Shown piece by piece: positions 1-11,589 of a stretch of 12,500 nucleotides of DNA. Location of the stretch: NCBI RefSeq assembly GCF_964340395.1, contig NC_135559.1, forward strand, positions 1,120,001 through 1,132,500, written 5' to 3'. The stretch comes from Glandiceps talaboti (Eukaryota; Hemichordata; Enteropneusta; Spengelidae). Position 1 is the stretch's first letter, and the number at the start of each line of letters is the position of its first letter. The notes under the pieces were generated by a model, which worked only from the letters and a program-made list of their open reading frames with translations, did no database searches and was not told the origin of the DNA. Position numbers and translations under genes: made by a program.

Positions 1-864
1 GGTCGACTGGTAAAATGTTTTCTACATACTGCAAATGACTACGTGTTCTTTTCTTTGCTTTAAGTGTACGCATATGATAATGGCAAGCTGAACAAATTCG
101 CGATGCGCGAATGAAAACACATTGATGGCCGCCGGCAAGTACTATATGCCATTACGACCACTTATATAATGAATATTGTAGCACTCTAGCCATTTCGCTC
201 TCTATTCAATCTAAGTCTTTATTGAAGTTGCCATTGAATTTCGTTTGACAAGGAGTGAAATGGGCCACAAGCAGGACTTGTTTTTGGCACACTTATACAA
301 TTCAAACTTAGCAAAGCGGCTTGCTTGTTCAGAAATAATTGCATTTTCTGTCAATATTTGGAGAAGCTATTGCACTATTCAGAAATAAAGACCGATAAAT
401 TCTAGTTACTCTCTTGAAAATCCTGATAGGTAAAAGATGACGACTTAAATCCACATTGATGAAAAAAAGATCAAGCTAGAGGTGAAAACAAAAGGTTGCA
501 ATCACGCTATAAATTAGTTCAACTCCATAACCGTTTTGTGTTTGATGTGTTGATGACTTTAGAACCCCTACACATATGTAACATGAATCAAGTTCATTAA
601 ACCAACAAAAAATTATTTCACTGTTCTGATTGCATAAATTTCAAGATAGGTAAGGTGGGTATTAGATTCATCTATAGATTTCATTTTAGTAAGGACGTCT
701 CTGTTTTTTATTTTGTCTGTTAAGAAAATTACTCTCACGCCCTTTTTGAGAACTTTAGAACTTTTCGTAAACTGTAAATAAATGTTTGAGGGCCGATGGT
801 AGGATCGATCGATCATCCAAAATTAAGTTCTTTTGTTTGTCAGTGTCTTTATTTATATAGATGG
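1..864. other. No gene seen; non-coding, AT-rich
   Basis: Only a short minus-strand frame (613-816) is present. It shows no recognisable domain and no convincing splice context. No repeat or RNA gene was recognised. Confidence 0.5.
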
Positions 865-947
865 TTTTTGTTTGTTTGTTTGTTTGTTTGTTTGATTGTT
901 TGTTTGTTTGTTTGTTTGTTTGTTTGTCAGTCTGTCTGTCTGTTTGG
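865..947. repeat. (TTTG)n microsatellite with a TCTG tail
   Basis: About 15 TTTG tetramers with one ATTG variant are followed by three TCTG units and TTTGG. The Cys/Val/Phe-rich plus-strand frame across it is a product of the repeat. Confidence 0.95.
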
Positions 948-1172
948 TGTGTTTTTTTTCTTTTCTGGGGGTGTCTTTCCCTAACTGTAAATCAGATTGT
1001 TGGTTTAATTCATCAGAATGAAATTTAAGTTTTCTTGTAAAAAGTATATTGGTATGGTAATAACCCCAATGTAATTGTTGATATGATGTTTATACGTTGA
1101 ATGATTTGTTGGTGTTGAAGTATAAAATAGACTTCCAACAATCAAAGTAATATAACAAAGGAATAATCTGAT

Positions 1173-1249
1173 ACTACATTAAAACAATAGAGTTTAACAT
1201 CGCTGACTTTATCAAAACAATAGTGTTACTACATTAAACAATAGAGTTT
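1173..1249. repeat. Short direct repeat, 22-23 bp, two copies
   Basis: ACTACATTAAA(A)CAATAGAGTTT occurs at 1173-1195 and again at 1228-1249, differing by one A. A partial related copy (AAAACAATAGTGTT) lies between them, so this may be a decayed tandem duplication. Confidence 0.75.
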
Positions 1250-1320
1250 GTATTTCAACAAACGTAACAATGGCATATTTCTATGTAGATTTTACAACTA
1301 ATTATAAAGTCAGCTTCGAT

Positions 1321-1358
1321 GGGTGGTGGTGGTGGTGGTGGTGAGGGTGGTGAGGGTA
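1321..1358. repeat. GGT-rich microsatellite
   Basis: Roughly seven GGT units are followed by two GAGGGT variants. The tract is G-rich, with runs of two to three G, on the plus strand. Confidence 0.9.
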
Positions 1359-2238
1359 ATGTCGTTGTTATTCCATATATTCGAAAATCCACTTTGTGTA
1401 AAAATTATTTCAATATATATGTTCTCTCAATAATCACAAACACCATTCAAAGTGTGAGTACGTGATATGATCTATCTGAATCGTTGTCGAGGGGGAGAGG
1501 AGGGGGGTACTATTTCGTAGTCCGTTTGTCTTCAGCGGTAGTGTGGATCTTTCGAGCTAGCAGATTTTGTCTAACATTAGTTAATGTAGTACACTCCGCC
1601 AGCAACAAAAGATTTAATATGTTACATCAGCGGTGACAAACCCGGAATTACATTCAATTCTACCGTTTATCATTTTATGTAAGCTTATCATAAAACACAA
1701 GGGTGCAAAAATATACAAATACAACACACAACACAGTGCATGGCCTTGGCTCTTGTGATTATGTAAAAAGTATTGCATATAAGCTTTATGTGATGCAAGC
1801 TTACTGTAGTGACGAAACAAAAGCAAACAGAGTATTTTAAGATGGTCAACACTCCGCGTTGTACATATGTGACCCCAAAGGTCATATGTTGTATCTGGCA
1901 TCATTGTACAGTACTCGTGATGCAAGTAGCGAAAGATCTCCACTTGAAAATATTGGAGTAGCAGACAGGCGACTCTTTTGTTTGTCACGGCAATGTAGCG
2001 TGAAATGAGTACGACTGTTTTTTTTCATCCATACTTTTCAGCAGCAGATGTAAAACACCATTGTTCATACTCTGTATGGATATTGGTGATGGCTCTATAT
2101 GACATGTCATATGAAACGTGATGTGAAAGGAAATATTAGATTATCACAGGCATGTCATGTCAACTTTATTTCTTTTCACCCATGACATTAGAAGATTTCC
2201 GATGCACATTTGTTCGGATATACAACTGTTCCTTATGC

Positions 2239-4477
<2,239 letters not shown>

Positions 4478-4951
4478 ATACATACATACATACATACATA
4501 CATACATACATACATACATACATACATACATACATACATACATACATACATACATACATACATACACACACATACATACATACATACATACATACATACA
4601 TACATACATACACACACATACATACATACATACATACATACATACATACACACACATACATACATACATACACACACATACATACATACATACATACATA
4701 CATACACACACATACATACATACATACACACACATACATACATACATACATACATACATACATACATACATACACACACATACATACATACATACATACA
4801 TACATACATACATACATACATACATACATACATACATACATACATACATACATACATACATACATACATACATACATACACACATACACACAGACACACA
4901 CACACATACACACACATACACACACACATACACACACACACACACACACAC
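4478..4951. repeat. (TACA)n microsatellite array with CA interruptions, about 470 bp
   Basis: The body is tetranucleotide TACA/CATA. It is broken at 4565, 4611, 4649, 4671, 4705, 4727 and 4773 by the same CACACACA block, and it grades into mixed CA/CATA/CAGA and then pure CA from about 4879 to the end. Frames of 160-210 codons run through it on both strands (Thr-Tyr-Ile-His and Met-Tyr-Val-Cys patterns); they are repeat translations, not proteins. Confidence 0.98.
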
Positions 4952-5497
4952 TGTATTTGAACATAATCAACAGCTAGGGAGTCTTACCAACACGATTTAT
5001 TTTCTATGTTCTCCGGCGATCTTACAAAACATGGAAACTCGTTATTATTTAACGATTTTACACTTCTTACGTTTTCTCACCTGTTCGACTACTTACAGAG
5101 TGGTCTTGTCGATCGGCATTATTTTACAAAGGCACTGCTCATACTGATCTCAATACATTGGAAATACAATACACTGGTCTATTTAAAGTGTATCATCAAA
5201 GGTCGCTCTCACTCGTTATTTGTCGATTGACAATCAAATCTAGGTAAATAAGTTCATATAAAACGTGTCAACTGTCGTGTCATTCCTATGTGTCACGTGA
5301 CCCTTCATTTTTCACTTCTCACGCTATATTGTAAAATAAATGACGGCGACTGTTCGTTTCCTGCTCCATTCGAAATTTAAGCACACATATATAATGTTTG
5401 ATATCGATGATTACTGATATACAGACGATCTCCGTCATCCTGATATCAAAATATGTAATCTGTTGAAAACGCGTGTGACTATCTGACTGTGTAATTT

Positions 5498-5498
<1 letters not shown>
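4952..5498. other. No gene seen; spacer between microsatellites
   Basis: A 74-codon plus-strand frame (5006-5230) has no recognisable domain. Nothing else is evident. Confidence 0.5.
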
Positions 5499-5581
<83 letters not shown>

Positions 5582-5615
5582 GATAGAGAGAGATAGAGAG
5601 ATAGAGAGAGAGAGG

Positions 5616-5669
<54 letters not shown>

Positions 5670-5743
5670 TAGAGAGATAGAGAGAGAGAGGGGGAGAGAG
5701 AGAGAGACAGAGAGGGAGAGAGACAGAGACAGAGAGACAGAGG

Positions 5744-5806
<63 letters not shown>

Positions 5807-5816
5807 GTAGACAGAC
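5499..5816. repeat. Compound (GA)n / GATA-GA / (CAGA)n microsatellite
   Basis: Pure GA runs to about 5573. A GA region with GATAGA and GGGGG variants follows to about 5706, then a mixed CAGAGA part, then about 15 CAGA units to 5806 with a short broken end. A motif made of GATAGAGAGATAGA and GGGGG occurs twice, 76 bases apart (GGGGG at 5614-5618 and 5690-5694). Confidence 0.97.
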
Positions 5817-6201
5817 CCTTAGTTATTTCAAGCTACGACAACGAATTGAAGCACAAGACTCACGACATCATACGGATTGAAAGTTGTTTATCTATTACAT
5901 TTACTACGACATATCTCAATTTGACAAAGCATACTACTACTATGTATATACTATGCATATCACTATGCATATCACTACTATATATTATACAAGATCTAGA
6001 GTCAAAGCATTATTCTAGTATTGTTTTGCTTTTCAGTTAAATCAAATTACCGGCTATCTCGCGTGTTCACCATTCCACTTCACCCGCAGCATTGGTAAAT
6101 GGATTTCTGAAGTACATATTTCCACAATTGATTTGCTTGAACTGCAATTCACTATTATCTTTTTTAGTTTCAATATATATCATTACCCTTTCGAATTCTG
6201 A
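5817..6201. other. No gene seen; minor 12-bp duplication
   Basis: The only order seen is CTATGCATATCA repeated twice head-to-tail at 5951-5974. The two short plus-strand frames here look like chance. Confidence 0.5.
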
Positions 6202-6376
6202 ACACACAACCAATGACAGGCTGATCTATCACGAAGCCAGTAAACGACTAACACACAACCAGGAACGGTCTGGTCTATCACGAAGCCAGTAAAAGGGCTA
6301 TCATACAACCAGTAATAGACTGTTAGATGGACGAAACTAGTACACGTCACGGTTAACATACAAACAGTACTAGTCA
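6202..6376. repeat. Degenerate ~50-bp tandem repeat, about 3.4 copies
   Basis: Copies start at 6202, 6251, 6301 and 6356, each opening with ACACACAACC or a variant. Copies 1 and 2 share the 20-mer TCTATCACGAAGCCAGTAAA at 6225-6244 and 6274-6293, exactly 49 bases apart. Copies 3 and 4 are more diverged and carry small insertions. Confidence 0.85.
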
Positions 6377-6877
6377 TATAAAAAAAAGTTGAAGCGTGGG
6401 GAAAGGTTGAACAATTCATAGCCAACTCTTCACGCATACAGCAAATCGATCTATCAACGTCCTGGGGCACCCATTCTCAATTACTATAAGATTTGCAATT
6501 CAAGTTATACCTGCTGTCATAACAAATTTTATCAATCTATAAAGAACTCAGGAGGCAAACTGTACGCATTTACCATCACACCTTTGTATTTCCTAACAAT
6601 TTGACAAAGTTTGATTTCCATGATAGATTCTATCATAACATAACATAAGGGCATGAACGTATATACACTCAGAGTATTGGGTATTATCACCAGACCCCAT
6701 TCACTTGAACTACACTGATCCGTTCAAATTTTCGGCAATTACGTGAAATGTTTGAAAATGTGGCAAATTTGGAATGAATTGATATCATAAATGCCACCCT
6801 GTCGTGAAGGTATTTACATCATGATAGCTTGTATCAACATTTCGCAATAGTAAGTTGTGTATGTATTACATGTAGCT
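6377..6877. other. No gene seen; spacer between two tandem repeats
   Basis: No meaningful frame, RNA gene or repeat was recognised. Confidence 0.5.
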
Positions 6878-7298
6878 TCCCGATAGTTGATTTGCCATCG
6901 TCGTATTATATACCCCGATAGTTGATCTGCCATCGTTGTGTTATATACCCCGATAGTTGATCTGCCATCGTTGTGTTATATACCCCTATAGTTGATCTGC
7001 CATCGTTGTGTTATATACCCCTATAGTTGATCTGCCATCGTTGTGTTATATACCCCTATAGTTGATTTGCCACCGTCGTGTTATATACCCCTATAGTTGA
7101 TCTGCCATCGTTGTGTTATATACCCCTATAGTTGATCTGCCATCGTTGTGTTATATACCCCTATAGTTGATCTGCCATCGTCGTGTTATATACCCCTATA
7201 GTTGATCTGCCATCGTTGTGTTATATACCCTGATAGTTGATCTGTCATCGTTGTGTTATATACCCAGATAGCTGATCTGCCATCGTCGTGTTATATAC
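6878..7298. repeat. 35-bp minisatellite, 12 copies
   Basis: Copies are phased at 6881 and then every 35 bases to 7266, with no insertion or deletion. Each unit comprises CCCCTATAGTTGATCTGCC followed by ATCGTTGTGTTATATA. Variation is by substitution: the outer copies (three at the left, two at the right) carry GATAG where the seven inner copies have TATAG, and some units have TCGTCG for TCGTTG. On the minus strand each unit begins TATATAACACAACGATGG. Confidence 0.97.
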
Positions 7299-7636
7299 TT
7301 GTACATTTGTGTATATACATAGGGTAAGACCGTCGATGGTTTCATATGGCATGAAAGACAATATTCCGTATTGACAATGTTCAGTTTGATGAATTGAGTT
7401 GACGACATTTACTAGATAGTCGAGATGGTGTTTTTTCCTATAGCTTGACGTCATAGAGGTTCGCATGTATTAAAGACTGTATCCGATAGGCCGTCACCAG
7501 TGAATGTGTCCCCTGTCTTATTGTAACAGAAGTGATATGACATGAACGTCAAATTGGAAGGCGCGATAAATGCACTGAAGGCAGATAATTTTTCTTGACA
7601 TATTAAAGTCCGCCACAATGGTCAGAAATGAGAGAG
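7299..7636. other. No gene seen
   Basis: A 73-codon minus-strand frame (7245-7466) starts outside and ends inside the minisatellite and has no recognisable domain. Nothing else was found. Confidence 0.5.
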
Positions 7637-7800
7637 ACACAAACACAAACACATACACAGACACAGACACAGACACAGACACAGACACAGACATATATAG
7701 ACTGTCAGTCAGTCAGTCAGTCAGTCAGTCAGTCATGATCAGTTATAGTCACAGCTAGACAGACAGACAGACATATATAGACAGACATAGCCGCCAACTC
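7637..7800. repeat. Compound ACACAG / CAGT / CAGA microsatellite
   Basis: The order is an ACA-rich lead, about six ACACAG units (7656-7692), about eight GTCA units (7704-7735), then CAGA units. A GACATATATAGAC block occurs on both sides of the GTCA run, near 7689 and 7769. Confidence 0.93.
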
Positions 7801-8623
<823 letters not shown>

Positions 8624-9010
8624 GGGGCGAGAACAATACTTCAATGTAGGATGAAAAACCAAATTCTTTTAGTTAGGTCCCCCCGGCTCCCCTTTAATTT
8701 GATTGGTCTGAATTGAAAATTATTTTATACAATACAATGAATTACAAATCAGTATGTAGTACTATGAATACAGTAATGTTGTGATGAAACAATAGATCTG
8801 TCATTGATACTATATAATGTATCTTTGTGCCAAGTATTTACTTTAGCAAAAATTCTTCCATTTCTCAATTTGACGAATTTTCTTAGAAGTATTTATATTT
8901 AGGGGAAAAATCGTTTTTGCGTGATGAGAACTAAAATAGTTCACCCAACCCCAAACTAAAAGAATTGAATAGTTTGTTATTATCCTACATTGAACTATTG
9001 ATTTTGCCCC
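8624..9010. mobile_element. MITE-like element with ~50-60 bp imperfect terminal inverted repeats
   Basis: The left arm (8624-8674) and right arm (8954-9010) are imperfect reverse complements. Both outer ends read GGGGC. TTCAATGTAGGAT (8640-8652) pairs perfectly with 8982-8994, and AATTCTTTTAGTT (8662-8674) pairs perfectly with 8954-8966. The ~280-bp interior is AT-rich and has no open frame, as expected of a non-autonomous DNA transposon. I could not find a clear target-site duplication, and the superfamily is unknown. A long inverted repeat of another origin is the alternative. Confidence 0.65.
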
Positions 9011-9514
9011 GAGTAGAGAGACCGAAATGTAATATTTTTTCTACAGTATTTTATCCACAGTATAATGTGAATTTGACGTTTTAACGGAGAATAGGAGGAG
9101 AAATACCATGGCAACCAACACACTACAGATTATCAATCAGAACGTACACATGTGGATCAAGTAACTGTCGTACAGCGTTAGTGTGACGGAAGCCAAAAGA
9201 GGGCGCACTTTACAAAGTTTACTGAGGAAATTGATTTGACCGACGTCGTACCTCAGGCTTCGTAAGGCTAACTTTATAACTTTGGTTGCTTGGAAATAAC
9301 GGTTGCCATGGTCAGAATGGAATGGTACAACTTTGATGAATAATACAGAAAGCATTGAAAGACTAAAACCTCGTTATAGGCATCCAGTTTTTACCGTAAC
9401 TTTTTATACAAAGTGTTAAAAATGTTAAACCCACACTAGCTGCAACTTAGACATTTTTTTCAAGCTTAGTTTCTTTAAAAAAATATATTGTACCTGTCTG
9501 TTAGAAGTCAACGT
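9011..9514. other. No gene seen apart from the motif pair
   Basis: A 72-codon minus-strand frame (9137-9355) has no recognisable domain. The stretch carries the inverted X-box-like pair at 9105-9312 and otherwise nothing recognised. Confidence 0.45.
9105..9312. promoter_or_regulatory. Inverted pair of X-box (RFX)-like motifs
   Basis: ACCATGGCAACC at 9105-9116 and its exact reverse complement GGTTGCCATGGT at 9301-9312 each resemble the RFX X-box palindrome (GTTNCCATGGNAAC). Each matches about 12 of 14 positions. Between them, CCAAAAGAGGGCGC (9193-9206) resembles a CTCF-type core. No gene start is seen nearby, so function is unproven; the motifs could equally be ends of a small repeat element. 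Confidence 0.3.
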
Positions 9515-9559
9515 TATATATATATATATATAAAATATATATATATATATATATATATA
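9515..9559. repeat. (TA)n microsatellite
   Basis: Two TA runs are joined by an AAA break near 9532-9535. The tract is self-complementary and ends exactly where the tRNA-like sequence begins. Confidence 0.95.
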
Positions 9560-9611
9560 GTGTAGTGACAGGTTAAGATTTTGAGTGGAAGTTTGGTTCG
9601 AGTCCGGCTCC
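9558..9611 (+). mobile_element. tRNA-derived SINE fragment (A and B boxes)
   Basis: GGTTCGAGTCC at 9595-9605 is a consensus RNA polymerase III B box. TAGTGTAGTGA at 9558-9568 matches 10 of 11 positions of the A box (TRGYNNARNNG), and it is followed by GGTTAAG as in many tRNA heads. The A-to-B spacing of 37 bases is shorter than in a normal tRNA. The T stem pairs only partly, and no acceptor strand matches GGCTCCA because (TA)n occupies that place. It is therefore a decayed or 5'-truncated SINE head rather than a working tRNA gene. Confidence 0.6.
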
Positions 9612-10043
9612 ATGTTAGTTTGACTTGCTTCGATTTCGATACCTATATATGGTAGTGCTCATTGAATATTCAATATCAAGACACAAGCTGTTACCTACGT
9701 CATACACTTCTACTCACAGTAATCATTTATGTATTATTTTATGGCATGTCATTTTAAATGTCAGGGTGTACAATAAGTCATAATATCTGACAAAAAGTTT
9801 CCAAAAATTATCCAGTTGCAGCTACTGTGGCTTTATAAGTGATTTTAGGAATTTATTAATTGAAATATAAAATAAATATCTAGTGTCTTGATTTCATGTA
9901 ACTTACTTTATCGGGTCAAAGTTCAAATGTTTATATAATCACTTTTTGGCATATACATATTTACAGAGTTTGAAGGAAATTTCGGCAGATATGATAGCAT
10001 CATACGTGCTCACATATCTGAGTCAAATCTTTGAGAACTCTCG
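9612..10043. other. Likely 3' UTR and 3' flank of the minus-strand FAM124 gene
   Basis: The stretch lies directly downstream of the TAG stop on the minus strand, is AT-rich, and includes the AATAAA at 9857..9852. No other gene was recognised. Confidence 0.4.
9852..9857 (-). promoter_or_regulatory. Possible poly(A) signal for the FAM124 gene
   Basis: TTTATT on the plus strand reads AATAAA on the minus strand, about 190 bases past the TAG stop at 10044. This distance would suit a short 3' UTR if the exon is terminal. A TATAAA variant is closer, at 9935..9930. The surroundings are AT-rich, so a chance hexamer is quite possible. Confidence 0.3.
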
Positions 10044-10906
10044 CTACACAAACCAGCCTGGATGTGGTTTGCCTAATAAACTCTCGGTCCTTGAACGAGG
10101 CTGTGATGATAGGCCAGAATCAATTCCGAGTCGTCGGCTGTGTTTGGTCACTTGTAATAACAGTCTGTTGCCATCGTAATCAGTGGTTTGCCATCGTCGT
10201 TTGCTGATTGGACAACACGTATTTGGTAAAAGCGGCACAAGGCTGCCCACTTCCTTAACTTTGAACTGCAAGATGGAAGAATTCAAAGTCCTTGGGTTGG
10301 CTTTATGCGACAGTCTTTTCAGAGAAAGTTGTACATCTACGTTAGCTTGTGAAAAGACTGTGAAATAACAGAAATCAACTTTCTTCACATCCGGGGACTT
10401 TCCCAAAATCAAACTATAAAGTTCTATCATATCATTCCAGTTTGTCTCACTACAGAAAATTTGAAACCTCAGGTGTTCTTTGCCATAATGGACTTGTCTT
10501 ACGCCCCACATTGGCATGTCGTCTGAATTTACGTAGAAATCTTGACGATTTGGCGGACATAATGAATAGTGTCCATTTGGCGTTACACTATGGTGAAACC
10601 TCCACGGTGATTTAGCAAGATATTGTTGTGCGGTTGTCATTCTGCCGATTAGGAGCTCCTCTTGGAGAAACAACAATACCGCCAGAGAGGGCGTACTATC
10701 ATAAATATCACCGTTCGTTAGTTTGTGACGTGACGTTCCGTTTGATTCTGTTCGTTCAACAATGTTGAAAAGTTTGAATTCAGGATCAATCCACTCTAGA
10801 AGAGGTTGGAAAAGGTCTCTAAGCTTGACAGCCTCGCCTTTGTCAGCAATAAAATGAACACTGACAACAAACGGATCGCCTAATTCCCCTTCGAACGAAT
10901 CATCAC
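10044..10906 (-). CDS. FAM124: FAM124-family protein, internal or terminal exon (partial gene)
   Basis: The open frame carries the conserved FAM124 domain. Counting from the in-frame ATG at 10928, which lies in the intron, recognisable blocks are: DPFVVSVHFIADKGE (18-32); SLAVLLFLQEE (81-91); SPWRFHH (107-113); MWGVRQVHYGKEHLRF (140-155); KKVDFCYFTVFSQANVDVQ (182-200); LVPLLPNTCCPIS (230-242); and RWQTTDYDGNRLLLQ (245-259). These match, in order, what I recall of vertebrate FAM124A/B. The first seven codons are intronic: TTTGTTTTACATTGCAG precedes 10906, so the exon opens with the last two bases of a split codon (phase 1 intron). The N-terminal exon is not seen. After Q259 a 35-residue basic, Ser-rich tail runs to a TAG stop; the tail is not obviously conserved. 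Molecular function is poorly known. Human FAM124B has been reported to associate with the chromatin remodellers CHD7 and CHD8; extending that here is inference. The frame is intact, so a pseudogene is unlikely. The family call is secure; paralogue and C-terminus are not. Confidence 0.9.
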
Positions 10907-10923
10907 CTGCAATGTAAAACAAA
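10907..10923 (-). other. Splice acceptor of the FAM124 exon
   Basis: Read on the minus strand, a T-rich run (TTTGTTTTACATT) leads into GCAG ending at 10907, followed by the exon start GTGATGATTC. Conserved FAM124 sequence begins about ten codons inside this boundary, whereas the seven codons before it (MYLFYIA) do not resemble the family. That places the boundary here and argues against the ATG at 10928 as a real start. Confidence 0.8.
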
Positions 10924-10991
10924 TACAATCAAAAGTTTGGAAAATATGCAGTACAGTTCTATATACCAGATAATTCTTTTGGTTAGAGTAT

Positions 10992-11029
10992 CCATATACC
11001 CTCCACGCTCCTTGGTGGAGGGTTTATGG
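10992..11029. repeat. Strong hairpin in intron, 15-bp stem, 8-base loop
   Basis: CCATATACCCTCCAC (10992-11006) pairs with GTGGAGGGTTTATGG (11015-11029) with one mismatch, around the loop GCTCCTTG. It lies about 85 bases upstream of the FAM124 exon on the transcribed strand. The shape suggests a small dispersed hairpin repeat. Confidence 0.8.
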
Positions 11030-11493
11030 TGTATTGAATAGAAATGTCAATTTTTACAAAAAATCTTTTTATTTGGAACTCTGTAGTTGAATTGTTTACC
11101 TTGTCACAGTTATTTCTATCCATCCTGAGAAACACACAAATTGCTTTACTACTAAATAAGAAAATAAAAGACAGTAAACTAGACCCGTCAATCAGTCAAT
11201 CATGAAAATATAATTATTCAAATATCCAAACAAAGATTTGTTAAGCTTATATAATTTCTCAAAATGTAGCCGGGAAAAATGGCAGAGGAGCTAACGATTT
11301 TTTGACAGATACTGGCTAGGTTCACATCACTGTCGTATACATATGTTTACTGTTCCGTTTGTAATGTAAGGGAGTGTAAGTATTCTGTTCAACAATTACT
11401 ACAATTGAAGCCAATAAACGTGAAACCGACAGTCGTCTGATTCAGTAAAATATGGCTACATTTCATTGTCAGGTTCGACTAAAATCTGACTAA

Positions 11494-11539
11494 TATTGCT
11501 ACATTTTATCGTCTGCGCCAGACGATAAAAATAGCAATA
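11494..11539. repeat. Near-perfect inverted repeat, ~21-bp stem, 3-base loop
   Basis: TTTATCGTCTG pairs perfectly with CAGACGATAAA around CGC (11516-11518). The stem extends outward through TATTGCTA / TAGCAATA with one extra base and one mismatch. A diverged direct copy of the left arm (GGCTACATTTCATTGTC) lies about 45 bases upstream, near 11454-11470. Confidence 0.85.
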
Positions 11540-11589
11540 CACTGTATTAGATAAAGATCTTACCAACATTGCCATATTGCTGGGGGGGG

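Larger units (their letters stand above)
948..2238. other. Non-coding; short direct repeat and GGT tract, no gene seen
   Basis: Apart from the direct repeat at 1173-1249 and the GGT tract at 1321-1358, I recognise nothing. The minus-strand frame at 1614-1988 (124 codons) has no known domain, low-complexity composition and no clear gene context. It is most likely chance. Confidence 0.5.

Noticed and set aside
1614-1988. 124-codon minus-strand frame
   Set aside because: No domain recognised and composition typical of translated non-coding DNA; no similarity to reverse transcriptase or transposase motifs was seen.
6878-7298. CRISPR array
   Set aside because: The 35-bp units are contiguous with no unique spacers, and the context is eukaryotic.
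9558-9611. Functional tRNA gene
   Set aside because: No matching 5' acceptor strand, short A-to-B spacing and a poorly paired T stem; a SINE fragment fits better.
10187-10200. TTTGCCATCGTCGT shared between the FAM124 exon and the first minisatellite copy (6891-6904)
   Set aside because: The match is only 14 bases and lies in conserved coding sequence (reverse strand of the Tyr-Asp-Gly-Asn region), so chance is the simplest explanation.
9946-10368. Two plus-strand frames opposite the FAM124 exon
   Set aside because: They are antisense shadows of the conserved minus-strand coding sequence.
10908-10928. ATG at 10928 as the FAM124 start codon
   Set aside because: Its first seven codons are intron sequence ending in a clear GCAG acceptor, and they do not match the family.
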